In this document: positions 1-10,464 of the stretch, one piece after another
How positions within the stretch are numbered: the stretch's first letter is position 1
How the letters are laid out: every line of letters starts with the position of its first letter
DNA from: Darksidea phi
Taxonomy: Eukaryota > Ascomycota > Dothideomycetes > Pleosporales > Lentitheciaceae
Direction of reading: 5' to 3'
Length of the DNA: 64,000 bases
Assembly (NCBI GenBank): GCA_030770425.1
Contig: JASJFT010000158.1
Span: 1-64,000 of the forward strand
Translations under genes and position numbers: made by a program
The notes under the pieces: generated by a model
What the model saw: only the letters and a program-made list of their open reading frames with translations
The model's database searches: none
What the model was told of the DNA's origin: nothing

Positions 1-360
1 GTGATTAGAATCACGAAAAACACAGCCAGCCCAGGAGCCAACGTGACGTCACGCCGGGTAGTGGCCCAAGCTCCTGGTGGAGGGGCACCCCCAGCACTAT
101 AGTTGTACAACCGCACATCACGCAAATTGCCACCTGTACACCCGCCCGCAAAGGAGGCCAAGTCTCCAACGCGCACTTTCACGGCTGAGTGGCTAGGCAG
201 CCTTTCCACGTACAGTGGTGCCGGGAATACTTCAGAGCCTGGTGTCGGTTCGGGTACTTTATGCCCTCCGCCCGCCCGCCTGACAGTATAAATACTGCTA
301 GCTTGCTCGAAGCCCTTGCTGACTCCATATCCTCTTCTCTCAACCCTCCCTTTACCCACT
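1..360. other. Upstream region of the subtilase gene
   Basis: No gene is seen here. The segment from about position 162 to the start codon at 361 is the promoter and 5' leader of the subtilase gene, and it has a diverged inverted copy at about 6777-6925. The first 14 bases form a small perfect palindrome (GTGATT-AG-AATCAC) of unknown meaning. Confidence 0.6.
287..294 (+). promoter_or_regulatory. TATA box of the subtilase gene
   Basis: TATAAATA lies 67 bases ahead of the ATG at 361. It falls inside a 49-bp segment (268-316) that is missing from the inverted promoter copy near 6825, where the two GCCCT/ACCCT ends have been joined. The intact gene therefore keeps a TATA element that the copy lacks. 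Confidence 0.6.
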
Positions 361-2742
361 ATGGCGCCCATCACTATCAACGAGAACACCTGGGATCCAA
401 AGGAAGAGACGGCTTCTTCCTGTTCTTCTCCTTTCCCTCATGTGCGTAAGCCGACAATGGCTGTCGATGCGAAAGAGACAGATTATATCCTCATCCAGGC
501 GAAAAAGCTGCTAAGTGGGCCCCAAATGCTAGAGCTCCAGAGCCTAGGCGTCCAGTTCCAAGCCTATCCGTCTAAGTTTACCTATCTCTGCAAGTATGAG
601 AAGACAGACTTGGGCCTACTTCGCTCTAAGGATTTCTTGGACCATGTGGATATCTATCATCCTTTTTTCAAGATTCACCCGCGACTATGGCAGCGTGCAT
701 GCATGGGGGCTTCGCTCGAAGACGACGACGTTGTCATGGCCCCTCCCGATGCCGTTGCCACCACTCCGCCTACAGACGATTCTGACGAGGCGGTTGACGA
801 TATCGACATGATCATGAATGCCGGGGCTGCCACCGCTCCGCCTACAGACGATGCAATGTCTGGTGACGATGGGATTGACGATATCGACGTGGCCATGGTC
901 CGTCCCGCGCCGTCCGATGCCGTGGTTGCTACCACTCTGCCTGCAAACGATTCAATGTTTGGTGACGAGGGGGTTGACGATATCGACGTGATCATCGGAC
1001 TGCATGAGGGTGCGCCCCGCACGATGCCCCAAGGTCTCAAAGGCCTGACGATTCATCCTTGGAACAATTCGAATGAGTCTATGGACATCATCGCGAGTAT
1101 CTCTAGCAACCGTCTCCTCGAGAGTCTCGTCAAGTTGGCAGCCACCGACGGCGTCTGCGTGGTCGAGCAGGACTGGGGCGCGGAATTTGATAGTAATATT
1201 GCGCTGACGGTGCTGAATATGCCCGTGCGTATACCAAGCCCCGCCGATACACTAGGATTGGCCAAGATCGAGTTCAAGGGTGCTGGGCAAGCCGTTCACA
1301 TTGCGGATACTGGATTCGACAAAGGCGACAGCATCAACGTGCATTCAGCCTTTCAGGGACGCGTGCGTGCACTTTATAACGTGTTGCCGATGCAGGGTCC
1401 TGATGAGTACAGCGATGTGAGCGGCCATGGGACACATGTCGCTGGCTGTGCGGTGGGAAATGGGCACACAGACATAATGGGTGGCGTCGCGACAAAGGGA
1501 CGAGGATGGATATGCGGAACAGCTCCAGCAGCGAGCTTGGTGTGCACACGAATAACCAAGGCCAACGGAACCCCATTCAGGGGGCTCATCAGAAACTTGA
1601 TGGATCGGCCGTATTTCATGGATGGGGTGCGCATTTCGAATCATTCCTACTCTACGAGAGTCGACGCTTCGACAGGGCAAGTGGCGTATGGCCGGCGGAA
1701 TGCAGACGTCGACCGATATGTCCTAGGCAAGCAAGATCTCCTACTCTGCTGGTCGGCCGGAAATTGTGGAGAGGCACCGAACATGCCGCATCAGATTGGC
1801 AGCCTTTCGGCCTGCAAGAACGTTTTGACGGTAGGGAACAGCTTCAACGCTCGACAAATGGATACTAGCAAATCCAAATTCGATGGTAGTGTTCTCATGG
1901 AAGCCGATACGTATGGAATAGCATCGACGAGTAGTCGAGGACCGACCAAAGAGCAACGCATCAAGCCTGATGTGTGTGCGCCGGGTGCCACCATCTTATC
2001 AACGCGTGCAAGAGGCGGGCCCACGAACGCAGTGCCTCCGAACAGTTACGGGATCTCGGGTGACCCGGATTATTGCTTCCGCACCGGCACAAGCATGGCT
2101 GCACCACTGGTCGCAGGCTGTGCTGCTGTTCTTCGCGAAGCCCTAGCCTATCAAAAAGTCAACCCTTCCGCAGCATTGCTTAAAGCCCTCCTAATCAACG
2201 GCGCCGTAGACATTCTCCGCACAGCAGACCCTCCGGTACCCAATCGAGAAGAACAACAGGGCTTCGGTCGCGTCAACATGGGCGGAACGATGCTCAGCGT
2301 GTTTCCCGCTACGGTAGTTGATCCAGGGACCAAATCCGGAGGCTTCGTAGATGCGCCGGATTCAAAGACGGGGTCGGGTAGGCTCAAGGTCGGTGAGAAG
2401 AAAAGCTTCCCGGTGAACGTTCCCGAGCCGAAGGAGGTGTTCCCTGGCGGTGACACATACGGAAGCACGCTGAAGGTTACGATGACGTGGATGGATGAGC
2501 CGGGCCCATTTCTAGTGAACAAGCTAGGTCTTTCAGTTACGGCGAACGGCGTGCGGAGACATGGCAACCAAGGGGTGGCCGATAAGTCGGCGAAGCCGCA
2601 GGAGTACGATGAAATCAATAACGTGCAGCAAGTGGTCTGGGAGGACGTGCCCGTGGGCAAGGTGCTTGTGGGTGTGGAATGCTATGCCGTGCACCGCCCG
2701 ATTGACCTGATTGGGTACGCGTTGGCTTGGAGCCTTGAATGA
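361..2742 (+). CDS. Kp43-like subtilisin family serine protease
   Basis: A single-exon gene of 793 residues for a peptidase S8 (subtilase) endopeptidase. The triad is visible as Asp316 (in IADTG), His356 (in GHGTHVAG) and Ser578 (in GTSMAAP); the oxyanion Asn sits in the SAGNCG segment. The C-terminal part, around a TMTWMDEPG segment, resembles the beta-sandwich that follows the catalytic domain in Kp43-type subtilases. No signal peptide is seen at the chosen ATG, so the enzyme is probably intracellular or non-classically secreted. The roughly 300 residues before the catalytic domain are not a recognisable I9 prodomain and include an acidic region (about 120-215) with three imperfect repeats around a DDID motif. 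An in-frame ATG at position 316 or later was not preferred, because the first plausible ATG after the TATA box is 361. The 5' third is duplicated in inverted orientation beyond PEX3. Confidence 0.9.
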   Translation: MAPITINENTWDPKEETASSCSSPFPHVRKPTMAVDAKETDYILIQAKKLLSGPQMLELQSLGVQFQAYPSKFTYLCKYEKTDLGLLRSKDFLDHVDIYHPFFKIHPRLWQRACMGASLEDDDVVMAPPDAVATTPPTDDSDEAVDDIDMIMNAGAATAPPTDDAMSGDDGIDDIDVAMVRPAPSDAVVATTLPANDSMFGDEGVDDIDVIIGLHEGAPRTMPQGLKGLTIHPWNNSNESMDIIASISSNRLLESLVKLAATDGVCVVEQDWGAEFDSNIALTVLNMPVRIPSPADTLGLAKIEFKGAGQAVHIADTGFDKGDSINVHSAFQGRVRALYNVLPMQGPDEYSDVSGHGTHVAGCAVGNGHTDIMGGVATKGRGWICGTAPAASLVCTRITKANGTPFRGLIRNLMDRPYFMDGVRISNHSYSTRVDASTGQVAYGRRNADVDRYVLGKQDLLLCWSAGNCGEAPNMPHQIGSLSACKNVLTVGNSFNARQMDTSKSKFDGSVLMEADTYGIASTSSRGPTKEQRIKPDVCAPGATILSTRARGGPTNAVPPNSYGISGDPDYCFRTGTSMAAPLVAGCAAVLREALAYQKVNPSAALLKALLINGAVDILRTADPPVPNREEQQGFGRVNMGGTMLSVFPATVVDPGTKSGGFVDAPDSKTGSGRLKVGEKKSFPVNVPEPKEVFPGGDTYGSTLKVTMTWMDEPGPFLVNKLGLSVTANGVRRHGNQGVADKSAKPQEYDEINNVQQVVWEDVPVGKVLVGVECYAVHRPIDLIGYALAWSLE

Positions 2743-3193
2743 AGGAGCTCGTGGTTGGAAGAGCAACACCAGTGAAAAGTCCAAAGCGCTCGTACTATGT
2801 ATAGGTTACTTTGTTAATAGCTTTAAAGATCACTATTTGGTAACTTACGAACATTATGCAACTGGGCGGCGTAGACCGCACCTCACCACCCTCGCCCAAG
2901 TCCTTGACTAATCATGACCACAAGCGCCCCTCCTTCTCATCCATTCCGCTCCCTCTTCCCATCAAAAGAGCTCCGCTTCCAAGTCCACGAGTATATTTCA
3001 CGTTGGCTAGCTGAGCATATTGAGCGTGGTAGGTAGGATGCATGAGACCATCTCCCGAATATTTGCAGAAGCAATCAACGATCTTCATCAAATAATTTAA
3101 ACAGATATTGACATAATTACGAACGTACAATGAAAAGTAGTTGAGGCGTTGAACAAGGAAAAGAGAAAAGTGATGGAAACAAAGACTTATCGT
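2743..3193. other. Intergenic, 3' side of the subtilase gene
   Basis: No convincing gene is visible. The segment presumably holds the subtilase 3' UTR and terminator. Short open frames in it have no family resemblance and no sensible start context. Confidence 0.4.
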
Positions 3194-3364
3194 TTACGTT
3201 CCTGCGGTGCGTCTCTCATCCTTGAGGTCCAAGCACTCCAAGTCGGCATTCTGAGGACCAGTCGCCAGGATGCAGCGCCCATCCTTGCGGAAATCCTGCG
3301 GGAGGGCGTGGCTGGTTGCGCACCGCGGGGCGATACGCTCGCTCTGGCGAGCTTGAGGAGCCAT
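3194..3364 (-). CDS. Possible 56-residue protein, unknown
   Basis: A short open frame reads MAPQARQSER...RTAGT and ends in TAA. Its composition looks protein-like (charged, with Cys15, Cys31 and Cys44) and the ATG follows an ACC context. A TTATAAAG element lies about 170 bases upstream on the same strand. The frame stays open a few codons upstream to a TAG preceded by pyrimidines, so this could also be the last exon of a longer, unrecognised gene. I know no family for it. It may be a chance ORF. Confidence 0.3.
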   Translation of the reverse strand: MAPQARQSERIAPRCATSHALPQDFRKDGRCILATGPQNADLECLDLKDERRTAGT

Positions 3365-3899
3365 GGTTAGCAGACGAGCTTTACCCTACAACTGACCTAA
3401 TTTTTGACGTCCTCCGCACCGCTTGGGACTCGCTGCCCTTCCAGAGAAGTCGGGCGTTCCGACGCGTATCTCCTTTGTGCGCCGCCTGGGCATACTATTT
3501 GATTTGGATTTGCATAGTGGGAGTCTCTTTATAAGGTCCGCACGAAACACAGTAGGAGTTTGTACACAGTAAAGGTGCTATACCCACACCTTATACACGA
3601 TAATAGAGCGGGATTGCCTCGGCTCGAGGGTGCAAGGGTCCGTGCTTGCTTGGCGTACACATCACCAGCCTCCGCGATTCTTTACAGCCGCACTGCTTGG
3701 GACGGTAATCTGGAATTGAAGCCTCGTGCGGGCTTGATGATTTGCCTCTCTTCTTGAAATCTGTACGTATTTGGTGTCGTTCGGCATCGGCTGTGGTGAC
3801 ATCACCGAACTCGGACGACCAGAAGCTCCCCTCGCACCGTCCCCACGCGACCTGTGCCCGCGTTGAAGCTCAAGCATCGTGTTCGGCCCCTCGCACAGC
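3365..3899. other. Intergenic, upstream of PEX3
   Basis: No gene recognised. It would carry the PEX3 promoter on the plus strand. On the minus strand it has a TATA-like TTATAAAG near 3530 that could serve the small ORF ending at 3194. Confidence 0.4.
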
Positions 3900-5628
3900 A
3901 TGATAGCAGCAACCCGCCGCTGGGTGCGCCGGAACCGGACCAACTTCGCCATCGGGGTAGGCGTGTTAGGCGCAGGATACCTCGCGGGGCAGTATGTGCT
4001 GGGAAAGCTGTCTGAGGCCCGGCAGCGCATGAGCGACGACCGCATTGCGAAGGAGAAGTGCGTCTTCCCATTGACCACCATTGGAGTTGTACTAATTGAT
4101 CAGCCTCCGCCGCCGCTTCGAGCAGAACCAGGAAGACTGCACCTTCACCGTCCTCGCCATCCTCCCAACCGCCACCGAGAACATTCTCGACGCTGTACCT
4201 GTTGAGCAAGTACTGGAAGAACTACAGAAGCAAAAGGCAGATCGGTTGGCGCGGAGTGTGGGACCGAGCGAAATCGCGAGCTCCGCGCCCCCGAGCGTGG
4301 CAGACACGGCCGAGGATGATACGAAGAGCTCCAGCCTCCAGAGCGAGAGCTATGTGCACGCCAGCCAGATAGCGGGCGAGGGCGACAGCACGACTGAGGG
4401 CATAGGGGGTGGCGCTGATAGCGGCGAGCCGAGAAGGAAGAAGAGCAAGGCGCAGCTGTGGAATGAGATGAAGATAAGCTGTATGTATCATCCGAAACGG
4501 TACAGGGCCGAAACTGACGTGGCCAGCAATAACACGAGCCTTTACGCTCCTATACACACTCTCCCTCCTCACACTCCTTACACGCATCCAGCTCAATCTG
4601 CTGGGCCGCCGCAACTATCTCGCGTCCGTCGTGTCGCTCGCCTCACCGCCACCCGCCAACGAAAGCTCGCGCATCAGTCTAGAGAACCACGATGACGACA
4701 ACTTCGAGCAGGCGTATGGAAATGACTTCGAGACGAATCGAAGATACCTCAGTTTGAGTTGGTGGCTGCTACACAAGGGCTGCTTGAACCTGATGGAGAA
4801 AGTGCGGGTCGCCGTCAAGGAAGTCTTCGGCTCCCTGAATCCGCGCGAGGAGATCACGTTGGAGAGACTTTCTGAACTCACTCTTGAAGTGCGGAAAAAG
4901 ATCGAGGGTGCCACTGAACAGGAGCGAAGGTGCGTGTATTCCATGCCAATCCCTGGTTACCTACTAATCTGTTCAGAACCTGCAAGTGGCTCGCCTACCT
5001 CATGCCCCCACAAGACCAGGAGGAGTATGTCCTTGGCGAAAGCGGTATGGCACCCTCCGATTCTACATCCCCCGCAACCGCCGCCTCCCTCCGCCGCCTC
5101 ATTGACGAAACTTCGGATCTCATCGACTCGCCCTCGTTCACCCACGTCCTCACCCGCCTCCTCGACGCCGCCTTCTCCCACCTTATCGACATTAAGATCT
5201 CCCAACTCTCATACAAGATCCCTCCTGTTTCAGAAAGCACCGCGCGCGTACAAGAGCTTGTGGGTAGTGATGTGAAAGCAAAAGTTGCGAGCTCATTAGC
5301 CGTCTTTTGCAGGCAGGCGCATAGTATCGGGAGCGGCGCGAACAATGAGTACTTGACCGCTGTAGAGGGAGTCAAGGAGCTGGAGGCTTTCGCAGCGGTT
5401 GTCTATTCAAGCAACTTCGATTTCGAGTCGCCAGAAGCTCCATCGGTGAGCCGGCCAACCACTGCGGTCCCGGAGAGCAATAGGACAAGTTTAGCGGTTG
5501 CCGGAGACACGCTGGGTTCTGGGTTCAGTCAGCCTGGTAGCGCACGGGAAAGCTGGATGGGTGGAGAAGCGAGTCTGGAGAGCGCTTGGGAGAAAGCGCT
5601 TGCGAAGGAGGACAACAAACCGGCGTAA
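3900..5628 (+). CDS. PEX3: Peroxin-3, peroxisomal membrane biogenesis factor
   Basis: PEX3 is the peroxisomal membrane anchor that docks PEX19 carrying newly made membrane proteins. Four exons fit well: 3900-4057, 4104-4480, 4527-4929 and 4977-5628, giving 529 residues with every junction in frame. The introns are 46-47 nt with GTGCGT or GTATGT donors and CTAAT/CTGAC branch points. The protein starts with a basic stretch (RRWVRRNR) and a hydrophobic segment at about 16-38, the usual N-terminal targeting and membrane anchor. The conserved block NLRRRFEQNQEDC follows at about residue 53, and SSITRAFTLLYTLSLLT spans the second junction. The acceptor at 4526 was chosen over a nearby AG because it restores the SITRAF motif. 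The C-terminal 60 residues are Ser-rich and probably disordered. Nothing looks damaged; this is a core gene sitting between the two arms of the subtilase inverted duplication. Confidence 0.95.
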
Positions 5629-6109
5629 AAGGGTCTTCCCATCATCTGCACTACTCATAATGAGGCTTCTTGTATGATACTCTTGGATTTAGGGGTCTGG
5701 ATAATGGTTGGCTGGAATGAAAGATACCCGAACGCAGCGACGTGTAATGTTACGTTTGACGAAGGACTACTTGTGCTTTGGATTCATTGCGCCATCTGTC
5801 TTATTCACAAACCACACCAAGCCTTCCTTTGCACCCACGAGCATCCCAACATATATGGAACTATGTAATCAGGCGAGTCGATGACGTCAGGTCGCGCTGC
5901 GGAACGCGGCGACGGTTTGTTTCTGTCTCATCACATTTACCCTCATACAATTGATGCCCATCGCTTCCTAGAAGCCATCGTTCTCCTTGACAGCGTTCGA
6001 TATTTAAATATCAACCAGTTCCACTATATATCAATCAGGCCACCCCCACTCAGCGACAACTCGCCAGAAAGAACGACATGGCCGCCGAAAATGACTCCCC
6101 TGGCAGTGG
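5629..6109. other. Intergenic between PEX3 and the subtilase copy
   Basis: No gene seen. It holds the PEX3 3' end and the distal edge of the inverted duplication, whose homology to the subtilase gene fades out at about 6110. Confidence 0.4.
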
Positions 6110-6925
6110 TGGTATGAACGCATATATTCAGCACCGTCGCGCAATGTTGCTATCCTCATCATCCTCGACGTAGTCCTGCTCGACCGTACGGATGCCGTCG
6201 GTGGCCGCCAGCTTGACGAGACACTCGAGGAGACGGTTGCAAGAGATAGTCGCGCAGATAAGCCTAGACGTATCCGAATCGTCATGGGGGAGAATTTTCA
6301 CGCATTCAGGTATCGTACGGGGCGCACCCTCATGTAGTAGGATGAGCACGTCGATATCATCAGCGTCAGAGTCGCCGGATAGTGTATCGTTTGCGGGTGG
6401 AGCGGTAGCGGCGGACACGGACTAAGGTCGTGCCCTGCCTCCTCATACATACGCTGCCACAACTCCGAACTAACTTTGAAGAAAGGATGATAAACCTCCA
6501 CACGCTTCAAGAACGCCTTGGCACGGAGTGGGCATAAGTCTGCCTTCTTATACCTACACAGAAGGCTGTTCGTATTTACATAGGTCTGGAACTCGACGCC
6601 CAGCTCCTCCAGCTCTAGCTTTTGGGTTCTACTCAACGGATTTTTCGCCTGCATAATGATATAACCTGTCTGTTGCGCGTCTGTTGGCATTCGCACACGA
6701 AAGGACAAAGGAGGGACAGAAACCCAACGTTTCTTTGTATACCAGGCGTTGCCGTTGATAATGATGGGCGGCGGCATGGTGAACGAAGGGGGGTTGAGAG
6801 AAGAGGATATGGAGTCAGTAAGGGTATAAAGTACCAGGCCCGACACCAGGCTCTCAAGTATTCCCGGCACCACTGTACGTGGAAAGGCTGCCTAACCACT
6901 CAGCTGTGAAAGCGCGCGCTGACAA
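6110..6925 (-). pseudogene. Inverted, truncated copy of the subtilase gene 5' end
   Basis: Read on the minus strand, this repeats the promoter, leader and first third of the subtilase gene at 361. The copy's ATG is at 6777, and conserved blocks include GYIIMQAKNPLS, VEVYHPFFKV, LHEGAPRT and LVKLAATDG. It is broken in several ways. The frame shifts near 6405-6425. A single base is missing between 6138 and 6139, which turns the SNIALTV region into SNIARRC and a stop. It ends before the catalytic domain, so no Asp, His or Ser of the triad is present. The promoter copy has lost 49 bp including the TATA box. It has one acidic DDID unit where the intact gene has three. Many differences from the parent are transitions, which could reflect repeat-induced point mutation, but I have not counted them. 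Confidence 0.85.
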
Positions 6926-7004
6926 CGCAGTTCATGGTCACAGCAGCTGGCCCACCAGTAGGCCAGCCGCTGAGCTCTATATGGGCTAGCTGCTGAGCTC
7001 GATA

Positions 7005-7316
7005 TCAGCTAGTTACTAAGCCTAATACTGTACCTAATACTGTACCTAATACTATACCTGATACTGTGCCTGATACTATACCCCGATTCTTAATAAGGCT
7101 GCCCTCATTCTTGATGAAGGCACGGTACCATAGTGTGGGGATGGGGCGCAGGATTATGCTAAGAAGTGGAAGGGGAAGCATGGAAATGGGGAGGTTGTTG
7201 GGCGAGAAACACAAGATGGCGATGGAGCTAGCGATGAGCAGGAAGACGGCGAGGAAGAAAATGAGCCAGGTCCGCATGGCCCAGTGTGGAAGAAGATGCT
7301 TGGGGAAAGGAGCCAT
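7005..7316 (-). CDS. Hypothetical small membrane protein
   Basis: A 103-residue open frame with a proper ATG at 7316. Residues about 17-38 (WLIFFLAVFLLIASSIAILCF) form a clear transmembrane segment and a second hydrophobic stretch follows at about 45-58. The C-terminal tail, with repeating GTV/GIVLG units, is only the translation of the 12-bp tandem array at 7021-7080. I recognise no family. The hydrophobic core gives it some credibility, but a chance ORF is possible. Confidence 0.3.
   Translation of the reverse strand: MAPFPKHLLPHWAMRTWLIFFLAVFLLIASSIAILCFSPNNLPISMLPLPLLSIILRPIPTLWYRAFIKNEGSLIKNRGIVSGTVSGIVLGTVLGTVLGLVTS
7021..7080. repeat. Five 12-bp tandem repeats (CCTAATACTGTA type)
   Basis: Five contiguous 12-bp units, the first two identical (CCTAATACTGTA) and the next three differing by one to three bases. 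The array lies just beyond the proximal edge of the subtilase copy. Confidence 0.9.
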
Positions 7317-7953
7317 GGACCGGCTGTTCGGTGGCAGGGGCGTAGTTTTATGGATCCATGAGGGTACCTTCTATGTCGGCAGGCTTACCGCGTCACATTC
7401 ACAAAGTATTTGTTGCCTCCAAAAGGCCGCCGAAAAGTTGCGCTTTTTAAGGAATAGAATAGATACGTAGAGAGGGGGGCTACTCTTATTTGATTTCATC
7501 TTTGTAGTTAGAATATTGACATGGCACGTATAACGAAAAATTTCATGGAGAGATCACATAAACATGTTCAACACTTGACATTGTCTGGAAAGGGTTCATC
7601 GATTCAGAGGTTCTAGGTATATATGCCGAAGCAGTCGAGAAAGGGTACACATCCACCTAATCGTTACATTTTCCGCTAGCCCCTATCACAGTCCCGCGGG
7701 ACATTAAAAAGCGTTTATAAACGGCCGTCTGTAGGTGGTGGGGGGAGAAAGAAAGCGACGAGGTCTACGCGCGTCGAAGCCGAGGCGAATTTCCCGCCGC
7801 CAAAGGAAGCAAAGTAACTATTCGCCATCGATAAGCGCCGACGCACTCAAGAGCATCTCCAGAGTCAGCCAAACCATCGAGTCCGATCAAAGAGGCGAAT
7901 CTTGTTTGTCGGTCATCGCCATTGGTATTGGTCCTGGTCCCCGTTTAGAGCGC
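7317..7953. other. Intergenic, 3' side of the coiled-coil gene
   Basis: No gene is recognised. The open frame running on the plus strand from 7735 is antisense to the coiled-coil gene and looks like a shadow. Confidence 0.4.
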
Positions 7954-10049
7954 CTAAGAAAGATCAATGAGATCTCCAGCCCGCTTATCCTGAAAATGAA
8001 CCTTGACGGCCTCCCTCATGTTCTTCCGCTGGAATGTGATAGTCGCTTCGTTAGTCTCGTCGTGGCGGACGAGACGGGGACTGTCGCAGGAGTTCTCGCC
8101 CGGGTGGTTGTCGATCTTGGAGATGCCATTGGTGTAGCTGTTCAATTTGGGAGGAATGCTTATGGGCGACATAGTGGCTCCGCTGGTCTTGGGACCGATA
8201 ATGGCGGACCCGTTCGTCTTGGGGAGGTCAGTTTTGGAAAAAGGGTCGCCGTTGGACTTGGGGGACTCCTCGTCGGATGAGATGATATTGCCGTTCACGA
8301 CAGCTGCAGGGCCACTCGGCGTAGTCGACGTAGTGTTGACATTGAACAAAGTTGAGAGCCTGTGCCACGGTTAATATCACACCTAAGACAAGCTCTGGAG
8401 AGCCCGGCAATGCACTTACCGATACTCTTTCTTCTGCGTGGTAGCAGCGCCCAGCCTACCGATCTGCATGCCCATGTGAAACAAGTTGTTCGGATTACCC
8501 AGGTTCGTCAAGAAGTCGAACTCAAGGCTGTCATGCGGGATCTTGCCGGCGTGGAGCTTCTGCAGCGCATGCATCGTGTTTCGACACGCGTTGTAGCCCT
8601 CAACGAAACTGTCGCCCTTCACTTCTTCCTGAATCTCAGCGAGTCCGGCCGTTTTGCCAGCAAGGAAGCCGCGATGTTCGGCCTCGGCAACGCGCGCCGC
8701 AAAACGAGCCTCAATCTCCGGCTCCAGCTTTGCGCGAAGCTCAGCCTCAAGTGTGTCACGGACCTGAACCTTGTACGCCTCCTCTCGCATAGTCAGATTC
8801 GCCTCCCGAAAGTTGAGCTGTTCTTGCCGGTTCGCGAGCTGCAGCTCTGCGCTACGTTGCCTGTGGACTGCCTCCGCCTCGCCTTGACGGCGGGCGAGGT
8901 CAATCTCTGCCGGAGCGATGGTGTAAACATCTCGCTCTTGGATCTCACGAGCGAGATAGATCTGTTGCTGGCCGATCGCGAGGAAGGTCTCTAGCTGCTG
9001 AATGAGATGCTCGCGGTGCTTGAGATTGTTCGCCCTCTCGTGGAGCTCTGCGAACTGCTTGGCAACGAGGATTTGCTTGTGCAGGAGCTCTTTGAGCATG
9101 GTATGGAATGCCGCCTCCGCATTGGCCTCCTCCGTTGCCCGCATGCTCTTGTTGATAAGACGCTCGGTCGCCAGGTCTTGCTTGGCTTTCGTGAGGGCAG
9201 CTTGCGTACGCGTGAGATCCTCCCGTCTCTTCGACCACTGATTGTAATGATTCTGGTAAGGCTGGAAAGGGTCTTGAGCACCATGGATTCCATCAGGAGA
9301 CTGCATGTTCCGGTAGGGAGGAACATGCTGGGATCATTAATCATGCCATATTAGGACGGAGTTTGATGAGAACTTACCTGAGCAGCCTGCACTCCGTACG
9401 GGCGGGGTAGTCCCTGGAGACCTGGACGCAGGTGAGGTGGGACGCTCTGAATCGCGTTCGCGTTCGGCGGGGACGGAGGATCTTCGTATATGGAGAAGCC
9501 CACATGACGCCCAGGGACAGGAGTGGGACTGTCCACAACATGCTCGGAAGAGCCCGAAGCAGCACCCAACTTCCCAGCCCCCCCTGCAGCGGGATGTTGA
9601 TTCTCCTTGTTCTCGAGATTTTTGTTTTGAGGACCGGCTCCTTTGAGCTCAAGCTGCCGAGGGTCTAGTCGCTCATGCTCCACACGCCCGGACTCACGCT
9701 TCTCCTGCTCCTTCTCACCGATCGCACTAGGGTTGAACCCCGCTCCATCTTTCGCAACTTCCTGACCAACCAGCAACTCCTCCCCAGACACTGGCACCAA
9801 TCCTTGTCCTACATCGGACTTACCTGATGTTGAGACGGTCGCGCCCTCTCCCTCTGCGGTCTCTGTGACAGCGACCGGCAGGGAAATATTCTGACAGACG
9901 TTTACCGTCGTCACGTCCACTTCCTCGTAGATCTCCTCTTCATGGCTGGCATCCGTAGTGCTCATCACCTCTGCGCTCCGTGCAGCGGTGCCATCACTGT
10001 CGAGGGTTTTGCTGGGAAGAGGAGACAAGTCGATAACCGTAACCTCCAT
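7954..10049 (-). CDS. Coiled-coil protein, unknown function
   Basis: Three exons on the minus strand (10049-9378, 9327-8420, 8359-7954) join in frame to 661 residues. The introns are 50 and 60 nt with GTAAGT donors. The ATG at 10049 (MEVTVIDLSP) is the first in frame; the longer frame upstream starts only with TTG. Residues 1-230 are acidic, Ser/Pro-rich and probably disordered. Exon 2 encodes about 300 residues rich in Ala, Glu, Gln and Arg with heptad-like spacing, a long coiled coil that includes an EAELRAKLEPEIEARFAARV stretch. The C-terminal 130 residues are polar with a basic patch (FQRKNMREAVKVHF). I do not recognise the family. Nothing suggests membrane or secretion signals, so a scaffold or cytoskeletal partner is possible, but no function is claimed. 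Confidence 0.75.
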
Positions 10050-10464
10050 CGTGACTTCGCTGGTTCTGGGGGTTCGGAAGGACAAGGCGAGCTTCGGTGA
10101 GGACCTGAACTTGAGTAAGGTGAATCCTCCGTTTTTAGTAGTTGGTGGGAGTGTGGATAGGTAAGGTTCTGAGTGGCGAGGGATTTAACTCATTTGTGAA
10201 GCAAACGCTCAATTTCACGCTTGAGCACTTTGGGAAAAGCGGGGCAAAACGTAGGTGAAGGAGGGTTATATGAGCGAGTACAAGTGTGAGTGAAGGCGAG
10301 AAGTGAAAAGCTCTAAGCCCTTTAAGAGATCACCTGTGAAATTCGACACCCGGGGATAAACTGGGCAGTGTAAAAGACCCATGGGGATTATCCCATGAAA
10401 AGGTGAGCCTTTCGGACTATACCCGCTACCTCGTCGTCGGCGGCTATTACTGCTATTACCAAAA
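10050..10464. other. Intergenic between coiled-coil and F-box genes
   Basis: No gene seen. It contains the 5' region of the coiled-coil gene and the 3' end of the F-box gene, both on the minus strand. Confidence 0.4.

Noticed and set aside
7735..8280. 181-codon plus-strand frame
   Set aside because: Antisense to the third exon of the coiled-coil gene, which has consistent splice sites and protein-like sequence.
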